Positions 1 through 5,397 of a stretch of 5,397 bases of DNA are shown in pieces. The notes beneath the pieces were generated by a model. It saw nothing but the letters and a program-made list of their open reading frames with translations. It was not told the origin of the DNA and made no database searches. Positions within the stretch are counted from its first letter, which is position 1. The number at the start of each line of letters is the position of its first letter. This DNA is from Desulfobacterales bacterium (lineage in GTDB: Bacteria; Desulfobacterota; Desulfobacteria; Desulfobacterales; BuS5): NCBI GenBank assembly GCA_020056865.1, contig JAGVGX010000055.1, positions 1-5,397 of the forward strand, given 5' to 3'. Made by a program: the position numbers and the translations under genes.

Positions 1-2270
1 AGTGCCGACTTTTCTCTGTCCACTTCGAGATTGACTCTGTGCTGATTGTCCTCCATATACCAGTCCACATCAACAACGCCTGATGTTTCCTCAAAAATTT
101 TCATTATTTTTTTGGCAATAAGCCGCTGCCTGTTGTAATCGGGGCCGTATATTTCCGCAACAAGAGTAGAAAGCACAGGAGGCCCGGGAGGTACCTCCGC
201 AACTTTTATTTTCGCATTATACTTTTTTGCAATTTTTTTTAATGCAGGTCTTACGCGCTTTGCTATTTCATGGCTCTGGTCTTTTCTGAGCTTTTTTCCG
301 GCAAGGTTAACCTGAATATCTGCAACATTGCTTCCTTTACGCAGATAGTAATGGCGCACAAGGCCATTGAAATTAAAAGGCGCCGAAGTGCCGGCATAAA
401 TTTCATAATCAACAACCTCGTTTACTGTTTTTATATAATCACCCATTTCAAGAGCAGCTGATACCGTGTTTTCAAGGGTAGAATATTCAGGCATATCAAT
501 TATAACCTGAAACTCGCTTTTATTGTCGAAAGGAAGCATTTTGACATGTACTTTTTTGGTCGCAACAAGAGCACAGGAGGCCAACAGAAGAAAAACTACG
601 AGAATGAGAAATGAATAACGCCAGAATGGTTTTTCAATAAGTGGAGTCATTATTCTGCGATAAAACAGTGTGCTCCATCCTTCTTTTTCATGGTTTTTTG
701 CTCCATTTCCATTGTGGCGTATAAGTATCATTGAAGCCCAGGGTGTGACTATAAATGCTACAATAAGCGAAAAAACCATTGCGGCTGAAGCACCGACAGG
801 AATTGGGCGCATATATGGGCCCATGAGACCGCCGACAAAGGCCATAGGCAGTATTGCAGCTATAACCGTAAGGGTTGCAAGTATGGTCGGGTTTCCTACT
901 TCGTCAACTGCCTCAATTGTAACTTGGGTTTTCGGGCGATTCGCATTTTTTGGGAGTCTGAAATGTCGTACAATATTTTCAACGATAACGATAGCGTCAT
1001 CAACAAGAATCCCAATTGAAAAAATAAGAGCAAAAAGAGTAATGCGGTTTAATGTGTACCCATAAAAATAAAATGTCGAAAGTGTTAAAGCAAGCGTAAC
1101 AGGTATTGCAAGAGCAACTATTCCAGCCTCTCGGTGGCCTAAAGTAAACCAGATAAGAATTAATACCGAAACAACTGAAATCAACATATGAAACAATAGC
1201 TCATCAGACTTTTCTTTTGCGGTTTCACCATAGTGCCTTGTTATGGTCATATTTATATTGTTCGGAAGGATAGTTCCCTTTGCGTCTTGAATCCTTGCGA
1301 GTATCTTTTCTGCGACTGAAATTGCATTTGAGCCTTTTCTTTTTGCTATTGTAAGCGTAACTGCCGGGCAAGCGTTTTTCGGCAAAGTATTTTTAGCGAT
1401 GTTTTCTTCTTTTGCCGCAGGACCAGCTCCGAAAAAGACATACTGGTCAGGTTCACCCGGGCCGTCTGAAATTACAGCGACATCCTCCAAATAAACCGGT
1501 TTCCCATCATGAACGGAAATAACAACTTTTTTCACATCTTCGACATTACGTAAAAATCCCCCTGTATGGACTATTGTCTGGCCTGCCTGCGAGGGGAAAG
1601 ATCCGGAATCGGAACTCTGATTTGCTGCAGATAACATTGTAAAAACATGTTCCGGATCAATGCCGAAAGCAGAAAGTTTAACAGGATCTATATTTACCTC
1701 AACCTGCCTGCGTTCACCCCCGATAATTGTTGTTGCAGAAGCATTTTCTACCATCTTCGCGATATTGTTGACTTCTGCAGCTATGCGCCTTAACAGGTAA
1801 TGGTCTGCATCTTTTCCCCAGAAAGTTAATGCAAGAATAGGCACATCATCTATATAACGCGGCTTGACCAGAGGAGAGGAAACTGCATATGGAATTCGAT
1901 CCACGTTTGCCATAAGCTTGGACTGAAGTCTGACAATTGCTTCTTCTTCGTTCTGCCCAACCAAAAAGCGTACTGTAGTCATTGATATGCCATGGCTTGA
2001 GGTGGAATAAATATATTCAACTCCAGGAATTTCCCATAAAAGCTTTTCCATAGGTGATGTGACGCGCTCCTCAACTTCTTTTGAGCCAGCACCCGGCATA
2101 CTTACAAAGATATCTATCATGGGAACGATGATCTGGGGTTCTTCTTCTCTTGGCAGAGCGATAACCGAAGCAATCCCAAGAAGTATGGAAGCAATGATAA
2201 TAAGAGATGTGAGTTTGGATTCTATGAAATAATTTGCAATTTTTCCCGCTACACCCATCTTAAGGCTCAT
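1..2270 (-). CDS. RND efflux transporter permease (AcrB-like), 3' end missing
   Basis: This is the inner-membrane, proton-driven pump subunit of a tripartite efflux system. Reading the minus strand gives one uninterrupted frame of about 756 codons that leaves the window at position 1; family members are usually about 1030-1100 residues, so the end is missing. Visible in order: a short cytoplasmic N-terminus; TM1 at about residues 21-39 followed by PREEEPQI; the first large periplasmic (porter) domain; TM2 onward from about 360; and TM4 carrying [13 protein letters not shown] with the adjacent aspartates D424/D425. These correspond to the proton-relay pair D407/D408 of AcrB and favour a hydrophobe/amphiphile (HAE) type over a metal (HME) type. 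TM7 (about 550-568) and the start of the second periplasmic domain follow. The start at 2270 is chosen because its ATG overlaps the adaptor's TGA (ATGA), typical of translational coupling; an in-frame ATG at 2258 is the alternative but has no better ribosome site. The substrate cannot be inferred. Confidence 0.95.
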   Translation of the reverse strand, partial: MSLKMGVAGKIANYFIESKLTSLIIIASILLGIASVIALPREEEPQIIVPMIDIFVSMPGAGSKEVEERVTSPMEKLLWEIPGVEYIYSTSSHGISMTTVRFLVGQNEEEAIVRLQSKLMANVDRIPYAVSSPLVKPRYIDDVPILALTFWGKDADHYLLRRIAAEVNNIAKMVENASATTIIGGERRQVEVNIDPVKLSAFGIDPEHVFTMLSAANQSSDSGSFPSQAGQTIVHTGGFLRNVEDVKKVVISVHDGKPVYLEDVAVISDGPGEPDQYVFFGAGPAAKEENIAKNTLPKNACPAVTLTIAKRKGSNAISVAEKILARIQDAKGTILPNNINMTITRHYGETAKEKSDELLFHMLISVVSVLILIWFTLGHREAGIVALAIPVTLALTLSTFYFYGYTLNRITLFALIFSIGILVDDAIVIVENIVRHFRLPKNANRPKTQVTIEAVDEVGNPTILATLTVIAAILPMAFVGGLMGPYMRPIPVGASAAMVFSLIVAFIVTPWASMILIRHNGNGAKNHEKEGWSTLFYRRIMTPLIEKPFWRYSFLILVVFLLLASCALVATKKVHVKMLPFDNKSEFQVIIDMPEYSTLENTVSAALEMGDYIKTVNEVVDYEIYAGTSAPFNFNGLVRHYYLRKGSNVADIQVNLAGKKLRKDQSHEIAKRVRPALKKIAKKYNAKIKVAEVPPGPPVLSTLVAEIYGPDYNRQRLIAKKIMKIFEETSGVVDVDWYMEDNQHRVNLEVDREKSA
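2267..2270 (-). promoter_or_regulatory. ATGA stop/start overlap coupling adaptor and permease
   Basis: On the minus strand the adaptor ends in TGA (2269-2267) and an in-frame ATG for the permease lies at 2270-2268, giving a 4-nt ATGA overlap. This arrangement usually lets a terminating ribosome re-initiate and keeps subunits in proportion. The ATG at 2258, also in frame, would leave an 8-nt gap instead. Confidence 0.6.
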
Positions 2271-3433
2271 ATGGAGGCATCTACCTTGACACCATCAGTA
2301 ATATTTGTGGTGGCATTTAATATGTAGCGATCTTTTGGATTGAGCCCTGAAAGAACTTCTATCAATTTGTTAAAATGTTTACCGGTGCGAATAACTCTGA
2401 AACGGGCTATGTTTTGGTCATCAACAATATAGATTCCTGTTAACTGGCCCTGATAAATTAATGCTGAGGAAGGAATTGACAGTATGCTTACTTCTCCTAT
2501 GGGAATTAAAGTTTTTGCATACATTCCCGAGCGAACTGATTTGTTTAAAGGGAAAGAGGCTTTAAACATGAAAGATCGGGTTTTAAAATCTGCAGAAGGG
2601 GCTGTTGTATAAATTGTTCCTTCGAGTAAAAGATCATTTAACGGAGGAATTACTATACTTACCTTTATGCCTATACCTATGTTTTTTGCATGAGCTTCCG
2701 GAATAACAAATTCTACGTAATAATCTTGTGTTTCCTCAACCCCAAGAATAGGTGCGCCGGGTGATGCAAGATCACCGTGGTCCATCATTTTAGCTGTTAC
2801 AATTCCGTTATATGGAGCATAAATTATAGAATCCCTGTTAAATGATCTTGCGGATAAAAGTTCTGCTTCAGCTTGTTTGATGCGGTTGCCTGCAGCCTGA
2901 ACCATAGCCTCTGCCTGAAGCAATGCTGCTTTAGCCTGGCTGTTTTTGGTTTCAATATCTTCAAATTCCTGTTTGCTTACAGTTTTATTATTATATAAAT
3001 TGAAATAACGTTTGTACGTATCATCGGCAAGTTTTGCGGCAGTTTTTGCCGAATCTGCGCCAGATAAGGCGGCAGCGTGTGCATTAAGAGTTTCTTCCCT
3101 TGCCTGTTCGGCTTGTTGCAGCTTAGGTTTTACCTGGCTGTTATCAAGAAGAACCAGCGCATCTCCTTTTTTGATCAGATCGCCTTCCTTGACGTTTATT
3201 TTTTTTATTTCCGCCAGAAGTTTGCTTGATAAGGTGCTTTCAGTTTTTGCATGAATAGTCCCTGTGGCCTCATACAAAAGGGGTTGATTTATAATTTGCG
3301 CTTCCATAACGACAGCTTTAACTGCAGCATCTTTTTTTTCTGATGAATTTCCCGGTTCAATTTTTTCCTTGCAGCCTGATAAGGTGATAATCAATAAAAA
3401 CACATAGGAACATATCACTATTCTTTGCAGCAT
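2267..3433 (-). CDS. RND efflux periplasmic adaptor (membrane fusion) lipoprotein
   Basis: This is the HlyD/AcrA-type adaptor that links the inner-membrane RND pump to an outer-membrane channel. It has about 388 residues from the ATG at 3433, a normal length. The N-terminus is a lipoprotein signal: MLQR, a hydrophobic stretch, then the lipobox LSGC with Cys21 as lipidation site. Next come the first lipoyl/barrel-sandwich half ([10 protein letters not shown] to [16 protein letters not shown], about 55-98), a long alanine- and glutamine-rich helical hairpin (about 100-195), the second lipoyl half ([22 protein letters not shown], about 205-228) and a beta-barrel and membrane-proximal C-terminus. 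The frame also extends to a TTG at 3454, but the ATG is preferred because GGAG lies 7 nt upstream of it and the signal peptide then has normal length. The stop overlaps the start of the permease gene, so the two form an operon and act as one pump. A member of the RND-associated MFP family with high confidence; substrate unknown. Confidence 0.94.
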   Translation of the reverse strand: MLQRIVICSYVFLLIITLSGCKEKIEPGNSSEKKDAAVKAVVMEAQIINQPLLYEATGTIHAKTESTLSSKLLAEIKKINVKEGDLIKKGDALVLLDNSQVKPKLQQAEQAREETLNAHAAALSGADSAKTAAKLADDTYKRYFNLYNNKTVSKQEFEDIETKNSQAKAALLQAEAMVQAAGNRIKQAEAELLSARSFNRDSIIYAPYNGIVTAKMMDHGDLASPGAPILGVEETQDYYVEFVIPEAHAKNIGIGIKVSIVIPPLNDLLLEGTIYTTAPSADFKTRSFMFKASFPLNKSVRSGMYAKTLIPIGEVSILSIPSSALIYQGQLTGIYIVDDQNIARFRVIRTGKHFNKLIEVLSGLNPKDRYILNATTNITDGVKVDASI

Positions 3434-3570
3434 ATGGACTCTCCGGTTTTTCAAAGTTTTAATCCGTGTTGCTTTTAAGCTGTAATTTTTTTATTTTGTT
3501 TTTTAAATCCCTTTATTCAGTAACGGTGGCTTCACCAGCAAGCGTGGATGATCCGCCTTATGGCATGATG
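3434..3570. other. AT-rich leader upstream of the efflux operon
   Basis: This stretch separates the adaptor start from the intron-like sequence. Read on the minus strand it holds the adaptor ribosome site (GGAG, 7 nt before the ATG) and, further out, long A/T runs around 3484-3510. I see no convincing sigma70 -35/-10 pair, no clear operator palindrome, and no terminator. A small GGTG/CACC inverted repeat near 3523-3534 is too short to interpret. The operon promoter presumably lies here or was displaced by the insertions further upstream; that is inference. Confidence 0.4.
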
Positions 3571-3883
3571 GTGCGATTGTGGACGGGCGTTGGCTTATGA
3601 GGTGAAATGCCCCTATACGTGAATCCTGTTAACATGGTTATCGTTAACACAAGTATTAGCCGAAAACAAGGGCGAAATCGTTAGGGACCGTTTAAAGAAA
3701 ATTGAAGCCCAAAACTATGAGCCGACAAACAAAAATAGCATATAAAGCCGAGTCTCCGGGTAAGCCAGAGCAACATGACAAAGTTCAAGATTCAGGTGAG
3801 ATAGGGTAAATGCTTCGATCGTGTAGTTGAAATTCCCTTTCTTATCCGGGGGATCTGCTCAGCAGGGGCGACCGATCAACCAA

Positions 3884-3927
3884 GTCTCGGCGATATCAGG
3901 AGAGTGTCCCGCCTGATACCGGGAGAC
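3884..3927 (+). other. Two-part hairpin in the intron-like segment
   Basis: GTCTC (3884-3888) pairs with GAGAC (3923-3927), and TATCAGG (3894-3900) pairs with CCTGATA (3912-3918). A small internal loop separates the two stems and the apical loop has 11 nt. No T-run follows, so it is not an intrinsic terminator. It supports a structured RNA origin for the surrounding segment. Confidence 0.6.
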
Positions 3928-3948
3928 GAAACAAACAGACCTATCACC

Positions 3949-3953
3949 ACGGC
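3949..3953. repeat. Target-site duplication, left copy (ACGGC)
   Basis: ACGGC lies immediately outside the left terminal repeat and is identical to 4164-4168. Removing the element plus one copy rejoins the host sequence as ACCACGGCTTGAAT. Confidence 0.85.
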
Positions 3954-3968
3954 GAGACCTTTGAAAAA
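3954..3968 (+). repeat. Left terminal inverted repeat of the MITE
   Basis: GAGACCTTTGAAAAA, an exact inverted match to 4149-4163. This would be the transposase recognition end. Confidence 0.9.
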
Positions 3969-4148
3969 TATTCAATTTCGTTCAAGTTCAAGGAAGACGA
4001 AAATATAGCGCTGACGGTTGCGCCTTACGGCTTGAAAAAATACACTTCGTGCAACCACAGGAATACATTGAGTATTTCAAGGATAGCGCTAAAGCTTCAC
4101 TCCGTGCCAAAATTTGAGCCTGACACAGAAATTGGGCGAAAGGGGAGG

Positions 4149-4163
4149 TTTTTCAAAGGTCTC
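4149..4163 (-). repeat. Right terminal inverted repeat of the MITE
   Basis: On the plus strand this reads TTTTTCAAAGGTCTC, the exact reverse complement of 3954-3968. Confidence 0.9.
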
Positions 4164-4168
4164 ACGGC
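4164..4168. repeat. Target-site duplication, right copy (ACGGC)
   Basis: ACGGC lies immediately outside the right terminal repeat and is identical to 3949-3953. Confidence 0.85.
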
Positions 4169-4203
4169 TTGAATAGATGCAGGCTGTCTGATCTGGTCAA
4201 GTA

Positions 4204-4294
4204 AAAATGGGCATCAAGATTAAGTCACCTTGACTCATTTTGCCCTTCTTTTTGATACCAGTTTCTACCATTACACTAATTTTAAAACTGGATC
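4204..4294. other. Intergenic stretch with two imperfect stem-loops
   Basis: Between the intron-like segment and the tRNA terminator I see no gene. The first fold pairs AAAATG (4204-4209) with CATTTT (4236-4241) and contains the inner stem AGTCA/TGACT (4223-4227 with 4231-4235). The second pairs GAT-CCAGTTT (4254-4264, one bulged A) with AAACTGGATC (4285-4294). A short T-rich run after the first fold (4246-4253) gives it a weak plus-strand terminator look, but there is no plus-strand gene to terminate. These may be decayed parts of the mobile segment. Confidence 0.35.
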
Positions 4295-4334
4295 AATTTT
4301 TGGATGGAGGTCAGATACCTGGAAGCCAAAATCC

Positions 4335-4368
4335 AAAAAAAAAGCACTTAGGAAAATTTTCTAAGTGC
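4335..4368 (-). terminator. Intrinsic terminator of the tRNA-Pro gene
   Basis: On the minus strand an 8 bp perfect stem (GCACTTAG with CTAAGTGC, plus-strand 4344-4351 and 4361-4368) and a 9 nt loop are followed directly by nine T residues (plus-strand A run 4335-4343). It lies 13 nt beyond the 3' end of the tRNA. No T-run exists on the other side, so it acts in one direction only. Confidence 0.9.
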
Positions 4369-4381
4369 CTGAAACTATTGA

Positions 4382-4455
<74 letters not shown>

Positions 4456-4472
4456 AAAATAGCTGCTCACCC

Positions 4473-4500
4473 ATCTAACACAGTTTTGCTATCCTTGCAA
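4473..4500 (-). promoter_or_regulatory. Possible promoter of tRNA-Pro
   Basis: On the minus strand a -35-like TTGCAA (4500-4495) is separated by 16 nt from a weak -10-like TTAGAT (4478-4473). Transcription would begin about 10 nt before the mature 5' end of the tRNA, leaving a short leader for RNase P to remove. The -10 match is poor (3 of 6), so the placement is tentative. Confidence 0.35.
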
Positions 4501-4556
4501 GAAAAAACAAAATGATACTAAAGGGATGCATGGCCGATAACGCCAAAGATAATGGT

Positions 4557-4568
4557 GTGATTAATCAC
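4557..4568. repeat. 12 bp perfect palindrome between divergent genes
   Basis: GTGATTAATCAC is a perfect palindrome lying 21 bp upstream of the predicted -35 box of the aminotransferase promoter and about 57 bp upstream of the tRNA promoter candidate. It could be a dimeric repressor or activator site, but there is no other copy and no regulator in view. Confidence 0.35.
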
Positions 4569-4588
4569 CTTGACGGGAAGGTTTCTCC

Positions 4589-4616
4589 TTGACTTTTTCC
4601 CCTTGCTGGAAATAAT
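4589..4616 (+). promoter_or_regulatory. Sigma70-like promoter of the aminotransferase gene
   Basis: TTGACT (4589-4594, 5 of 6 matches to the -35 consensus) is followed after 16 nt by AATAAT (4611-4616, 5 of 6 matches to -10). It points toward the aminotransferase and would give a leader of about 110 nt. A second, weaker -10-like TATAAA lies at 4662-4667 without a good -35. Confidence 0.6.
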
Positions 4617-4661
4617 AAGCATTGTTAATTAAAACCATTATCAATTCAAACATAGTGATGG

Positions 4662-4722
4662 TATAAAATTTTCATTTTATATGTTTTCACAGAACTTGTA
4701 ATAACTGGCAAGTAATAACAGG
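4662..4722 (+). repeat. Leader repeats: AT-rich hairpin and direct repeat
   Basis: The aminotransferase leader holds an 8 bp AT-only stem (TATAAAAT at 4662-4669 with ATTTTATA at 4674-4681, loop TTTC). After it come two near-identical copies of GTAATAACNGG at 4698-4708 and 4712-4722, 14 bp apart. The second copy runs into the Shine-Dalgarno sequence. An ACTTG/CAAGT inverted repeat (4694-4698, 4709-4713) overlaps them. A role in translation or regulator binding is possible but unproven. Confidence 0.4.
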
Positions 4723-4734
4723 AGATTATTTAAT

Positions 4735-5397
4735 ATGGATGCCATTGCAAAAGAACTTAACCGGATTATTGATTCGGGCAATCCTAACATTATGAATATG
4801 TTGTCGGATATAGGCAAACATCTTTTTTTCCCGAAAGGTATTCTCAGCCAGAGCGCTGAAGCCAAAGAAAAAGCCTACAAGTTAAATGCCACCATAGGTA
4901 TTGCAACAGAGAAGAAAACAACGATGCATTTTTCATCGGTAATGGATGCGATTGAAGGCCTGCACCCTGAAGAATCTTTAACATATGCACCTTCTTTTGG
5001 GATTCCTTCGCTCAGGGCGTTATGGAAACAAGCCCAGGTTGAAAAAAATCCTTCTTTAGCAGGTAAACAAATCAGCCTGCCTGTTGTTACATGTGGCATC
5101 ACCCATGCCATTAGTATATTTGCAGATGTATGGGTTGACCCCGGGGATGTCATCATATTGCCGGACATGATGTGGGGGAATTACAATCTTATTTTTGGTG
5201 TTAGAAAAGGAGCCAGGATTAGTAATTATTCGATGTTTTCTGAAAGCAAAGGGTTTAATATTCCTGCGTTTGATAAAAAAATTGTTGAAGAAGCTGATAA
5301 AAATAAAAAAATAATTGTTTTTCTCAATTTTCCAAACAATCCTACAGGGTATTCGATAAGTGAAAAGGAAGGAGACAGCATTATCAGCATTCTTACC
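4735..5397 (+). CDS. Class I/II PLP-dependent aminotransferase, 3' end missing
   Basis: This is the N-terminal 221 residues of a fold-type I pyridoxal-phosphate enzyme that transfers amino groups between an amino acid and a 2-oxo acid in the cytoplasm. The frame is open from ATG 4735 to the window edge; full-length relatives are about 400-450 residues. The start is supported by AGGAG (4720-4724), 10 nt upstream. Recognisable elements: Y84-A-P-S-F-G-I-P-S-L-R (the Y..GxxxLR substrate-side motif), TCGITHAI at 119-126 (cofactor phosphate loop), DPGDVIILPDMMWGNY at 135-150 with W147 in the ring-stacking position, and NFPNNPTGY at 198-206, the NPxNPTG motif whose Asn202 contacts the cofactor. The later Asp/Tyr pair and the Schiff-base lysine lie beyond the edge, so activity cannot be confirmed. 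The substrate is not predictable from this half. It has its own promoter and diverges from tRNA-Pro. Confidence 0.93.
   Translation, partial: MDAIAKELNRIIDSGNPNIMNMLSDIGKHLFFPKGILSQSAEAKEKAYKLNATIGIATEKKTTMHFSSVMDAIEGLHPEESLTYAPSFGIPSLRALWKQAQVEKNPSLAGKQISLPVVTCGITHAISIFADVWVDPGDVIILPDMMWGNYNLIFGVRKGARISNYSMFSESKGFNIPAFDKKIVEEADKNKKIIVFLNFPNNPTGYSISEKEGDSIISILT

Larger units (their letters stand above)
3954..4163. mobile_element. 210 bp MITE-like element with 15 bp perfect terminal inverted repeats
   Basis: The element is bounded by GAGACCTTTGAAAAA (3954-3968) and its exact reverse complement (4149-4163). Complementarity continues imperfectly inward to 3989/4128, giving about 28 of 36 matching positions. 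The direct repeat ACGGC flanks it exactly on both sides (3949-3953 and 4164-4168), as expected for a 5 bp target-site duplication made by a DDE transposase. Its centre contains further inverted repeats (AGCGCT at 4007-4012 and 4085-4090; GGTTGC at 4016-4021 with GCAACC at 4051-4056), so the whole element can fold. No complete transposase fits in 210 bp, so it is non-autonomous and would depend on an insertion sequence elsewhere that shares these ends. I do not assign an IS family. A reading frame crosses the element but has no ATG start. Orientation is arbitrary because the ends are symmetric. Confidence 0.88.
3571..4203 (+). ncRNA. Group II intron-like structured remnant, interrupted by a MITE
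   Basis: This non-coding stretch begins with GTGCG, the hallmark 5' end of group II introns, and reads like the domain I region of such an intron on the plus strand. It has several local stems: TGTTAAC/GTTAACA (3627-3633 with 3643-3649), CTGC/GCAG (3855-3865), and a longer two-part hairpin at 3884-3927 (GTCTC with GAGAC, TATCAGG with CCTGATA). Removing the 210 bp insertion and one copy of its 5 bp duplication leaves about 418 nt, comparable with the stretch that precedes the intron-encoded protein in many bacterial introns. I find no reverse transcriptase/maturase coding sequence, no domain V hairpin and no 3' end, so it would be a truncated, inactive fragment. The family call rests on the 5' motif, overall sequence character and structure, not on a search. 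The right boundary is approximate. Another structured mobile RNA or an unrelated decayed element remains possible. Confidence 0.45.

Noticed and set aside
670..1065. Plus-strand open frame of 131 codons (also 270-461 and 3012-3254)
   Set aside because: These lie antisense inside the clearly coding permease and adaptor genes and have no family features.
3594..3622. Sequence resembling group II intron domain V (TATGAGGTGAAATGCC then TACGTGAA)
   Set aside because: It lies at the 5' end of the segment and does not form the expected perfect hairpin with a complementary 3' arm, so it is not a convincing domain V.
3627..3649. GTTAAC repeats as a start of a CRISPR-like array
   Set aside because: Only two copies exist and they form a single hairpin; there are no regularly spaced repeats anywhere in the window.
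3831..4172. Open frame of 113 codons through the intron-like segment and the MITE
   Set aside because: It has no ATG start and no ribosome site, crosses the clear boundaries of the MITE, and shows no recognisable protein motif.
4677..5168. Minus-strand open frames of 62 and 97 codons
   Set aside because: They are antisense to the aminotransferase leader and coding region, which has conserved PLP-enzyme motifs.

Overview
The window reads as bacterial chromosome from a Gram-negative organism of moderate-to-low GC content. An RND efflux pump paired with a lipoprotein adaptor implies an outer membrane. The protein style and the small mobile elements would fit an uncultured or environmental deltaproteobacterium (Desulfobacterota), but that placement is inference only.

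Left part (1-3433, minus strand): a two-gene RND efflux operon. The periplasmic adaptor (membrane fusion) lipoprotein comes first. Its TGA overlaps an in-frame ATG (ATGA) that most likely starts the inner-membrane RND permease. The permease runs off the left edge with about 756 codons visible, so roughly its last quarter to third is missing. No TolC-type outer membrane gene or regulator is in view.

Middle part (3434-4334): about 900 bp without a credible protein gene. It begins with an AT-rich leader upstream of the pump operon. From 3571 follows a structured, non-coding segment that starts GTGCG, is full of local stem-loops and resembles the 5' part of a group II intron. No intron-encoded reverse transcriptase or domain V was found. 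Into this segment a 210 bp MITE-like element has inserted at 3954-4163. It has 15 bp perfect terminal inverted repeats and a perfect 5 bp target-site duplication (ACGGC). This nested insertion is the most notable structure in the window.

Right part (4335-5397): a tRNA-Pro(UGG) gene on the minus strand with a strong intrinsic terminator directly after it. Diverging from it on the plus strand is the 5' part (221 codons) of a class I/II PLP-dependent aminotransferase, which has a good sigma70-like promoter, a long AT-rich leader with repeats, and a clear Shine-Dalgarno site. This gene runs off the right edge.

The pump genes act together. The tRNA and aminotransferase have no evident functional link to the pump. 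The middle region looks like a neutral landing zone for mobile DNA between divergent transcription units.
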